Shown: one piece after another, positions 1-7,300 of the stretch
Layout of the letters: the number at the start of each line of letters is the position of its first letter
Position numbering within the stretch: position 1 is the first letter of the stretch
Source: Nitrococcus sp.
Lineage (GTDB): Bacteria > Pseudomonadota > Gammaproteobacteria > Nitrococcales > Nitrococcaceae
Direction: 5' to 3'
NCBI GenBank assembly: GCA_030452365.1
Contig: JAKDMK010000076.1
Location: 1 to 8,613 of the forward strand
DNA length: 8,613 nucleotides
Notes under the pieces: generated by a model
Databases searched by the model: none
Seen by the model: only the letters and a program-made list of their open reading frames with translations
What the model was told of the DNA's origin: nothing
Translations under genes and position numbers: made by a program

Positions 1-2303
1 CGGTAATGTTGTATCCACTCTTCATTCGCATAAGCATGACGGGTTGCCTCTGCCGAATCTTCCGACAAAATATTGACGATGGCGAGACACGCATGTCGGG
101 TTCCTGGCCAAGCCGTTCTTATTTCAAATAGCCGCCGCCGGGCGTCATCATCCTCGGCTGCAACGACGAGATCAGGATGTTTCAGCAGGTAATCGGCACC
201 ACGCTGATCAACCTCGGCAATGGTCGATAGCTCGACGAGTAGCCGCACAAGGCTGTTGTAGTCAACCTTGAGAGCCGCGTGCAAAGTGGCGGCCTTGAGC
301 CGGGCATATTGAATGTTGCGCTTACCAACTGTACTGGTAACTGAGGCGGGAATACGATTATCGAAAGCAAGTGCAAACAGCCGCTCACCATCATCGAGTT
401 CGTGTAACAGGCGCGGAAGCGCACGGGCCGCATATACCGATGCATCCTGGCGAGCAAGGAGATTAGATGCGACACGCTCAAGCGCATCACGCGATGTCGC
501 GTATCGCTTGTGGATCAGCGTTTCCGTTGGCTCATCACGGAACATAAGCCCATGATTGGTGCGTTCCAGTAGAGGGCTCAGGTCTGAAGCAAAGCTCTCA
601 ATGGCTGCGAGCTCCATACCATGAGCGGCAGCGTACTCGTCAACCGGCACTGGCGGAGGAAGCACCGCCAGCCCTGCAAGAAAGGCACTGAGATCCTTCG
701 CCTTATAACCTTGCTTTACGGCCAAAGAGAGCGCATCTGTGATTCTCTGCTGAATCAGATCATCCAGCTCGATTTCTTTGTTGATCTCGGATGAATCGAG
801 AAGGCCACGACCTGTTTTAACCAAGTAATCCAGCACACGCGGATTGCCGCCGGAGCGGGCTTGGGCGACGTTAACTTCTACAGTCGTAACACTTTTCAGG
901 CGCGCGCGTAAGAACGAGCCTGTCTCATCCTTGCTAAAAGGGCAGAGTTCGAATTCATCAAATTGAGCATAGGTGTCCGGCTTACGTTCTGTGCGGCAGG
1001 ACACGACAAGCTTTACGCCGTCAATCGGTTTCGTATCGAGACTCTCCAGCAGTTTGATTGGAAAGGAGTCTTCGCTGGTCTGGCCTGCCGCGAAAGCGGC
1101 GTTGTCGATGGCATCGATAAAGATCGCCAGCTTGCGTCCAGGCGTCATGCGCGAGAGGGTAGTCAGGCACTGCGTAAGGCGGCGGCGGAATGTGCTGAGC
1201 AAAGTGTATACATCGGGACTGTCCGGTAGCATCGGATCGCAGAGGCCGCGAAATGCCAGTGTATTCGCAATATGAATGAGCCCCTTCTTGGGTAAATGCC
1301 GCGCGTCTTCCGGGGAGCGGTAAGAACCGCCGCCAAAACAATCGAAGAAAACAACCTCGTGGTCCGTGGCAATCTTCAAGGCGAGCGAACCCATAAAGAC
1401 CGTCTTGCCGACGCCGCCGGTCGCATGAATAAGAAGCGGCGTTGACGTGCTACCGATGCGAGTCATAGCCTCGCGGAGCTGCTCCCGCTCTAGTACTTTA
1501 CCTACATCAACGAGGGCCGTTTCACAGGGAAGCAGATCCTTCGGGTCACCGATCTGAAGCGCGGCTAGTACGTCAGTGCGTCTGATCAGATTTCGGTCGG
1601 TACCGGCATAACCGGCCTTGTCGCGTACAAGTTCCCGAAGCGTCCCGAGCCGGGCGGCAGCAATCGGATCGCTCGTGGCAGACCAGTCAACGAGCAGGCT
1701 GGCAAGCTCGTCCTTTGTTTGCGGCAAGCTCCCGGAGCGTCCAATGATTTTGAGTTTTCGCGCAAATTCCGCCAGTGGCTTTCCCGATAAACCGGACGCC
1801 GTTTTGAACTGCTTCGCCTGCTCCTTAACGTCGTCGGTTGGGTTAGTTCCCGTTGCCGTAGCCTCTATGGCCTGAAGCAGAGAATCGCTGACTGGCTGGT
1901 TCGTGACGAGCTGAAAGTCGAGTTTGTCTTCGACCGCTTCGGCACCGTACTTGCGCTTAAATGAGCGGTAGGTCTCACCAAACTTTTTTACTGTCTTCTT
2001 TGCGTGAGAAGCGCGGAAGTCCTTGTTCTGATCAGCGATGGAGTATTTGAACTGGGCAAATGTCGTGCGCGCGGCATCCTCGAAATTCGGGCTTCGGCCG
2101 TGGTAGAACGTCAGGTCAGCGACCTCGATCGTAGCAGCGGACGCCCCGGCCTGATCGTCGGGTGAAGGCCCTTCAACGGCGATTGCGGTCAGGTCGATGT
2201 CGGGCCATAGCAACTGCGTCGCTTTACGCGCCGTCCAAGCCTCATGAAACTCATGCCCGTCCCGTGACGCCCTGACTTTATCGATTTTTCGCTTGCGGCC
2301 CAT
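1..2303 (-). CDS. STAND/NLR-like ATPase with N-terminal REase-like nuclease domain, partial (3' end outside window)
   Basis: The frame is open from ATG at 2303 to the window edge, giving 767 residues with no stop, so the C-terminus is missing. The start is secure: an in-frame TGA lies three codons upstream, and GAGG at 2308-2311 is a ribosome binding site. Residues 1-120 look like a PD-(D/E)xK nuclease: GHEFHEAW at 16-23, E44, IEVADLTFY at 59-67 (E60, D63) and FAQFKYS at 82-88 (Q84, K86). A helical linker follows. The NTPase core has Walker A ATGGVGKT (294-301), Walker B IFIDAID (394-400) and a sensor SCR (435-437). The block FDCFGGGSYRSPEDARH (320-336) recalls large Avs/NACHT-type proteins. 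Residues from about 520 look like a winged-helix and helical region leading into the missing C-terminus. By family analogy the C-terminal part would sense a phage product and NTPase-driven oligomerisation would activate the nuclease; that role is inferred. The nuclease subtype is uncertain. Confidence 0.85.
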   Translation of the reverse strand, partial: MGRKRKIDKVRASRDGHEFHEAWTARKATQLLWPDIDLTAIAVEGPSPDDQAGASAATIEVADLTFYHGRSPNFEDAARTTFAQFKYSIADQNKDFRASHAKKTVKKFGETYRSFKRKYGAEAVEDKLDFQLVTNQPVSDSLLQAIEATATGTNPTDDVKEQAKQFKTASGLSGKPLAEFARKLKIIGRSGSLPQTKDELASLLVDWSATSDPIAAARLGTLRELVRDKAGYAGTDRNLIRRTDVLAALQIGDPKDLLPCETALVDVGKVLEREQLREAMTRIGSTSTPLLIHATGGVGKTVFMGSLALKIATDHEVVFFDCFGGGSYRSPEDARHLPKKGLIHIANTLAFRGLCDPMLPDSPDVYTLLSTFRRRLTQCLTTLSRMTPGRKLAIFIDAIDNAAFAAGQTSEDSFPIKLLESLDTKPIDGVKLVVSCRTERKPDTYAQFDEFELCPFSKDETGSFLRARLKSVTTVEVNVAQARSGGNPRVLDYLVKTGRGLLDSSEINKEIELDDLIQQRITDALSLAVKQGYKAKDLSAFLAGLAVLPPPVPVDEYAAAHGMELAAIESFASDLSPLLERTNHGLMFRDEPTETLIHKRYATSRDALERVASNLLARQDASVYAARALPRLLHELDDGERLFALAFDNRIPASVTSTVGKRNIQYARLKAATLHAALKVDYNSLVRLLVELSTIAEVDQRGADYLLKHPDLVVAAEDDDARRRLFEIRTAWPGTRHACLAIVNILSEDSAEATRHAYANEEWIQHY

Positions 2304-2416
2304 CAAACCTCACAATTCGATTCGTCCATATCAATGCACTTAGGCTGGCTACCAATGTCTACCAGAGTTAGGACAGCTCGCGCACCGTCCGCGCCGCAAA
2401 AATCGGGAATTGCCAT
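2304..2416 (-). other. Gap between abiEii and the second STAND gene
   Basis: This 113-nt spacer lies between the abiEii stop and the STAND start. It holds the GAGG ribosome binding site (2308-2311), four bases from the ATG. I see no hairpin plus T-run, so read-through from the abiE operon is possible. A TTGGTA / GATATG pair with a 17-nt spacer could be a weak promoter, but both boxes match consensus poorly and I do not call it. The spacing is larger than between the abiE genes, so co-transcription is uncertain. Confidence 0.5.
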
Positions 2417-3352
2417 TTATTTGTTGCCGGTATAATGACCACGCCAGGGCCCTGGCGCCTTCCACGCGCCTTGAAAACTCTCCCCGGCAGCAAGCGCCTG
2501 CGTGATAGGGCCGAGGAAAACGGCGACAGCTTCGACGATCTCGGCGAAGCTGTTTGGTACATTCTGCAACCGGCTCCTGCGAATGAAGGCCTGCCATTGG
2601 GCTTGCCGGCCGGTGTCGTTGCCGAAGTCGCCAGTCAAGGCAACGGGCTCGGCTGGGACCGTTGTGCCCCGGGTGACGAAGGTCTCGGTCAGGGCCTGGG
2701 CCATAGCCCGGCCGTCGAAATCGAACTGCCGGGAAAGCAGCCAGATGTCGAAGAAGTCTTTCACACGGCTGTTGAGCACGCCCAGCTTGACCATCGCCTC
2801 GAACTTCTCGGCGACAGCACTCTCGCGGCTGTAGCCTCTCAGACGAGGTGCGGGAAGGTACAGGATCGTGGGATAGTCTGCCGCTTCTGGCTTCGGCACC
2901 ACGACATCGCCGAAGCCGATATCCACTTGCATGGTGACGCGGGCCGTTCCCAGCATTCCCCGAAACCGCACACGAACACCCGCGTAGTCGGCCTCCTCGA
3001 CGATGCGCTCCCCCTCTACGTCGGCCGCATCGAACACCAGCCCGTCGGGCTCGACCTCTTGCCGGCACATATCTCTCACGACGGCGATGATCGCATCGAC
3101 GCTGTTGTCGGTGATCCCGAGCAGGTCGATGTCCATGGTGGGACGCGTAACCGGCGCCTGCCAGGCAGTGAACATCAACGCGCCCTTGAGGACGAACTTG
3201 TCTGCATGGTCCGACTTCGACAGCCGATAGAGAAAGCGCTCCATAGCGAAGTACTGCAGCAGCTCGTTGAACGGACGGCCCCTCTCACGTGCCTTGTTGA
3301 GCAGGCGCTGGTGCACGGAGGCGGCGATGTTGGGACCGCGACGCTGGGTCAC
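2417..3352 (-). CDS. abiEii: AbiEii/AbiGii-family nucleotidyltransferase toxin (type IV TA)
   Basis: This 311-aa protein has a GTG start inside the abiEi stop (GTGA, 4-nt overlap), preceded by GGAGG at 3360-3364 with a 7-nt spacer. Length and motifs fit the AbiEii family (Pfam PF08843). Motif I is KGALMF (56-61), followed by R70 and TMDIDLL with acidic D74 and D76, the metal-binding pair of the nucleotidyltransferase fold. A further acidic strand is QVDIGFGD (142-149). The C-terminal motifs are KFEAMVKLG (183-191) and NSRVKDFFDIW (194-204), including K198 and D199. All expected catalytic residues are present, so the toxin should be active. Family members are bacteriostatic nucleotidyltransferases; AbiEii binds GTP and the related MenT toxins modify tRNA, but the substrate here is not known. 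The antitoxin is encoded just upstream. GC content is visibly higher than in the flanking STAND genes. Confidence 0.93.
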   Translation of the reverse strand: MTQRRGPNIAASVHQRLLNKARERGRPFNELLQYFAMERFLYRLSKSDHADKFVLKGALMFTAWQAPVTRPTMDIDLLGITDNSVDAIIAVVRDMCRQEVEPDGLVFDAADVEGERIVEEADYAGVRVRFRGMLGTARVTMQVDIGFGDVVVPKPEAADYPTILYLPAPRLRGYSRESAVAEKFEAMVKLGVLNSRVKDFFDIWLLSRQFDFDGRAMAQALTETFVTRGTTVPAEPVALTGDFGNDTGRQAQWQAFIRRSRLQNVPNSFAEIVEAVAVFLGPITQALAAGESFQGAWKAPGPWRGHYTGNK

Positions 3353-3972
3353 AGCAGCGCCTCCAGGTAGGGCCGGATCACCTTTTTCACCCGGCAGATG
3401 CGCGCATAGGCCATGAGCGTGTCGATCCGGGTACGCCCGCGGCGCACGTAGCGTCTCAGCGCCTCGACGACGGTGTCCAGCCCGATCTTGTTGCGGTACT
3501 TGAAGCAGTCGGCCAGGGTCTTCTCCGCCCCGTAGATGCGCACGGGCACGCCATCCACCTCATGGGTCTCCACACCTTCGGTGAAGGCCTTGCCGGTAAC
3601 CCAGAAGATACGGACCGGCGGATGGTCCAGGCGCGGGGGCTCGGCGCCGCGCGGCAGCGCCAGGTAGACCTCGTGGGGGATCTGGGTGGTGAGCTCGTGA
3701 TAGGCCAGCGCCGAGATCAGGCAGATGACGCCGCCGGGCACCTTCAGGGCAACCGCCACCAGGTCGGGATTGCCCAGGGGCGGCAGATCGGCGAGCCGGT
3801 ACAGGCCGCGGCTGAGGCGATCGAGCAGCCCTGCATCCCGCATCGCATACAGCGTCCTGGGATGGATGCCGAGGCGCAGGGCGTCGCGCGTGCGCAGCAC
3901 GCCGCCGTGGCGGCGGAACAGGCGTATCGCCGCGTCGATAGAACCCTCGTGGGTGGCTGCTTCGTGTGGCAT
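3349..3972 (-). CDS. abiEi: AbiEi-family antitoxin and transcriptional autoregulator (type IV TA)
   Basis: This 207-aa protein starts at ATG 3972 and ends in TGA overlapping the abiEii GTG. An N-terminal winged helix-turn-helix spans about residues 11-61 (IRLFRRHGGVLRTRDA, then GIHPRTLYAMRDAGLL and RLSRGLYRL), the DNA-binding domain of the family. The C-terminal antitoxin domain includes LISALAYHELTTQIP (85-99), the basic strand VYLALPRG (102-109), and VPVRIYGAEKTLADCFKYR (142-160). In characterised AbiE systems the antitoxin does not bind the toxin. It represses the operon by binding inverted repeats at the promoter and counters toxicity independently. A matching inverted repeat sits 14 bases upstream of this start. 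No convincing Shine-Dalgarno sequence precedes the ATG, so it may be translated from a short, weakly initiating leader. Nothing in the gene looks broken. Confidence 0.93.
   Translation of the reverse strand: MPHEAATHEGSIDAAIRLFRRHGGVLRTRDALRLGIHPRTLYAMRDAGLLDRLSRGLYRLADLPPLGNPDLVAVALKVPGGVICLISALAYHELTTQIPHEVYLALPRGAEPPRLDHPPVRIFWVTGKAFTEGVETHEVDGVPVRIYGAEKTLADCFKYRNKIGLDTVVEALRRYVRRGRTRIDTLMAYARICRVKKVIRPYLEALL
3360..3364 (-). promoter_or_regulatory. Ribosome binding site deciding the GTG start of abiEii
   Basis: GGAGG on the minus strand lies 7 nt before GTG 3352, inside the last codons of abiEi. It supports the GTG as the start and implies tight translational coupling of antitoxin and toxin. 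Confidence 0.75.
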
Positions 3973-3985
3973 ATTGGATATTGAT

Positions 3986-4011
3986 ACCAGCAGCTATTAA
4001 ATATAGCTGGT
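3986..4011. promoter_or_regulatory. Inverted-repeat operator of the abiE operon (putative AbiEi site)
   Basis: The half-sites ACCAGC (3986-3991) and GCTGGT (4006-4011) form a perfect inverted repeat with 14 nt between them. A second, staggered palindrome AGCTAT / ATAGCT (3992-3997 and 4003-4008, 5-nt centre) overlaps it. The element sits directly downstream of the predicted -10 box and covers the expected transcription start, where a bound repressor would block the promoter. AbiEi antitoxins are known to autorepress through inverted repeats; assignment to this AbiEi is inferred from position. Confidence 0.6.
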
Positions 4012-4012
4012 A

Positions 4013-4041
4013 ATTTTATCCACAACAGAAAGGCAAAACAA
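4013..4041 (-). promoter_or_regulatory. Candidate sigma-70 promoter of abiEi-abiEii
   Basis: On the minus strand, TTGTTT (4041-4036) and TAAAAT (4018-4013) are separated by exactly 17 nt. TAAAAT matches the -10 consensus at 5 of 6 positions and TTGTTT matches the -35 at 3 of 6. The predicted start near 4006 gives a leader of roughly 35 nt and falls inside the inverted repeat. This suggests the TA pair has its own promoter and does not depend on read-through from the upstream STAND gene. Confidence 0.5.
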
Positions 4042-4196
4042 GTGTGGAAATGAGGCAACCGTGCGCTTGGCCGGTACACCGCTCGCAAAAGCAGACCGTT
4101 GAAGGCTGTGAATCATTACACTGAGTCAGAAGCAACCAAATAGCGCGGTATGTAACCGCCCTCCACCAGCCAACCAGCGTCCTTCGCCAAATTTAT

Positions 4197-4305
4197 ATCG
4201 TACGCAATACCTTATCAGGATTGACGGGTGGTCCAGCCAGATTTGTCACGCACGGTAACTTTTAATTGCCATCGACCGATCAAGCCATTTAATTTTTATC
4301 GTACG
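4197..4305. repeat. Pair of ATCGTACG direct repeats
   Basis: ATCGTACG occurs at 4197-4204 and 4298-4305, 101 nt apart. Both copies follow a T/A-rich run, and similar AT-rich bases (CAATAC versus GTATT) follow them. The CGTACG core is self-complementary. They could be regulator sites, remnants of an insertion duplication or chance; nothing decides among these. Confidence 0.3.
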
Positions 4306-4321
4306 GTATTTTTTCTTGAGG

Positions 4322-7300
4322 CTACGGCCATGGCGCGGGAAGACATCCCTTACGGGACTCACTTTTGATCTTATCGGCCTGCCACTCACATTCGATCAAA
4401 AGCAGGGTCAAGTAACCCGTCGTTTTTACAATCTCCGTGAAAATCCCATCAATTGCCGCCTGAGCTTTTGCAGCAAAATCGATATCTCCGGTTCGCAGCC
4501 GCTCGATCAGTACGGAGACATCCGCTTTAATATCTGGGTCAAAGGTGTCGAGTTGTCTGATCAATTCTTCCCTCTTCTCGGCGAAGGAGCACTCCAAACT
4601 CTGGCGGACAACAGTCTCCTCCTCAGGGCAGGTCTCAGTACCGAGCCCCAGACGGTCCATTGCTCCGAGTTCACCAGCCAGGCTCAACACTTCTCCAAAC
4701 AGACCAGCGATCGCAAACGGAGCGCACGCCAATCCGAGTGCTTCAGCCCAGGCTGCAGCTCCTTCGACATCAGGAAGGAGAGTTTGATGACCGGCCTTCG
4801 CAAGCGCCGGGAACGCGAAACCGTCAATGAAAGGCATGACTGTCAGGTGAACCGACGAATCCACTAAAGATCGCAACAACTCAGCTTGCCACTCGAAGGC
4901 GATCACTGCACCCGCAACGTCACTCACCGGCAGCAGCGCGAGAACATCTGACGGAGGCCAAGGCAGAATGCCCTTCGCGTTGATGCGGAGATGGAAAACC
5001 GCTTCAATCCCCGCTTCCTTCGCCGACCGTTCAATCTCTGCCTTACGTTGAGCTAGTCGCTTTTCCCCTGTGGCCCTGGCGGAGACTGATACGAACCGCA
5101 AAGCATTGCCCAATTGCGCACGCTTGCCACGGGCCGCCCAAGTAATCACTGGTGGCGCCTGTCTTTCATGGGCTTCGCCAGCCAATAGCCGCAGTGTTTC
5201 CAGAAGAGCCTTCAGCCGTGCGAGCGCTGATGGGGAGCAGGCGGTAATGAGCTGCCATGGCTCTTCGGAAATTGCCAGATCCACATCGGCAATGAGATCG
5301 TTCAACCATGCGATATATGCGCCCGCTTGTTCGGGCAGCTTCGCGAATCGCTTAATCAGATTGACGCTCGCGCTGTGAAGCAGGTTCTGGAACTTGGTGG
5401 CAGCGGTGTTTGCCTCTCCACTCCCAGTGACTGATGCGTCCAATGATGAAATGGCTGGAGGTGTCAGCGCCTCGGTCTCTGCATTGAGCGAATTGAGAGT
5501 CTCGAAAAGACCGCTGAGTGCCTCCTTTCCTCGAAGATGCGCGTCGAAAATTCTCTCCAATGTGGGCACCAGGGCTTCGAGGATGGCTATACCTCTTGAA
5601 AGATAGTCGCTATAACTCGGCGCGGCGACGCGGCGGGAAACCAGATCGCCCCACCGCCTGTTCCATTGCGGAATGGACGGTGGCGGGAGATTTTCTCTCG
5701 GTATCCGTTTTGTCGCGAGCGGCAACTCGGCAAGACCTGCCAATTCGCCGCTCGCGGTGATTGCGTTCGACATCGCTATGTCAGCCGACGGGCACAGGGC
5801 CAAAATCAACTCGCACAGGCTCACAACCGCGTCGTGGGGATTTCCTTGCACAGACCCGGCAACATACCAATAATCGCAACGGACGATCACTCCGTCATCC
5901 GCATTTTCAGTAGAGACAGGTCCAGCCCAAGCGGTCTCTGCCTGAATCTTTGCAAAGAGGGCCTCTTGTCCTACCTCAGCGATCCACTGGATCGCGATCT
6001 CGCGGTCGAGCGCGGTCAACGTTCCCATAACCGACCCCGCAAGATGCAGATGAGCATTCAGTAGGTTTGATGGAACGCGCCTGAGTGTGGACCGCACAGC
6101 CGCTGATAAAGGCACACCGACTAGGGCTCCAAGAATCTCGTCCAGGCTCGCCAGATCCGCCGTCTCGATCAGAGAAGGCAAGGTGGACGAAGTCATACGC
6201 TCCATCAGCAGGCGACGAGGGTCATCTCCCGGCGAACCTTTGATCCTGGCGAGCCGATCAGCTGCAGCCTGAACCTCTGGGATAATGCCGAGACTGCCAA
6301 GATCAATACCAGCAATTCCAAACATTGCAGCGGTTCCGACCTGCGTTCGCGGGAGCGCGAGGGCCTCTGACGTTTCCAGCCATTCATCCACGCCGGCAGA
6401 AATGCGCCCAGCCCCCAGGCCTCGAAGTGCGGATGCGAGAGCCTGTGCATCTGGTTCGCGCTCCAACCGGACAATCAAACTATTGAGCACTGTCGAGACC
6501 GGCAGGCGCCGCGCTGACAAGGCATCGGCAACCAATGGTTCGAGATCGGTAGCGGGCACGCTTGCGACCGTCCGTTCGAAACTCGTTTCAAGGGTCGGCA
6601 ACGGCGTCTGGTGGGTCAGACGCAGCAATTCTTCAGACCGAAGTTGGTGCAAACCAGCAAGCGTTCCGGGGGCACGCGATCGGACCAAATGCTCTTGGAT
6701 GAGCCGCTGCAATGCTCGGGAAAGATCGGCCTCACTTACCGAGAGCGTACGAACCAATCGCGACGCATCGATTTCAGCGCTTGCTGCGCCTGCCCACGAT
6801 CCAATTCGTAAAACATCGAGTTCAAGCGAACGCGCTGGGTCAGAAATCCTGGCCGCGACCTGATCCGCTAGGAGCTCCTGCATCCTTCGACCACGCGTCA
6901 AGATATGGACGTATTCAAGAAGGAGGCCATCGCTCAGCGTCCATGGCTCTCGCCAACCCGCCCAGTCCGTCTTTCCAGCTTCGCGCAATTCCTGCCAGAG
7001 CCGTTCAGCCAGCTCCTCGTCAGAGTCTGCCCGCACCTCGGCTGCACAAGCACGTTCAGCAATCAACGTCACATCTTCTTCACGGGCCGAACCGAGCAGG
7101 ACGACACCGGGGACTGACATCGCTTCTTTGAGCAAAGCTCCCCAGCTCTCCGGGCCGTTTCGTCCAACATCGTCCATGACGAAGCCCACCGGACTTCCTT
7201 TCGAAGCGCGGAACGTTCGAATGAGTTGCCGTATAGCGGGAATATCTGCCACCTCGAGCCGACGGATCTGGAACCATCGCACCGAATGGCGAAGCGCATT

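Larger units (their letters stand above)
3973..4321. other. AT-richer intergenic region between abiEi and the 1301-aa STAND gene
   Basis: These 349 nt contain the abiE promoter and operator at the low-coordinate end, and two copies of the octamer ATCGTACG near the high-coordinate end (4197-4204 and 4298-4305). I find no open frame with coding character, no RNA gene and no clear intrinsic terminator for the STAND gene ending at 4322. The composition is markedly more AT-rich than either neighbour, especially around 4190-4315. Confidence 0.6.

Noticed and set aside
1021..1372. Short minus-strand frames within the first 2.3 kb
   Set aside because: They lie in alternative frames of the STAND gene, which is open from 2303 to the window edge with intact Walker motifs, so no frameshift or gene break is needed.
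2349..3068. Minus-strand 239-codon frame within abiEii
   Set aside because: It overlaps abiEii in another frame, is very rich in Arg, Gly and Cys, and has no recognisable motif; typical shadow of a GC-rich gene.
2435..3370. Plus-strand 311-codon open frame opposite abiEii
   Set aside because: It mirrors the abiEii frame in GC-rich DNA; its translation shows no family motifs, whereas the minus strand carries all AbiEii motifs and a coupled start.
4250..4321. Intrinsic terminator after the STAND gene
   Set aside because: The only palindromes (around ATCGACCGAT and CGTACG) are very short and not followed by a T-run in the right orientation.
4316..4867. Plus-strand 183-codon frame opposite the STAND C-terminus
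   Set aside because: Antisense to a long, well-supported gene, with no motif and no plausible ribosome binding context.
6285..6863. Plus-strand 192-codon frame inside the STAND gene
   Set aside because: Ser/Arg-rich shadow translation opposite a continuous 1301-codon frame.
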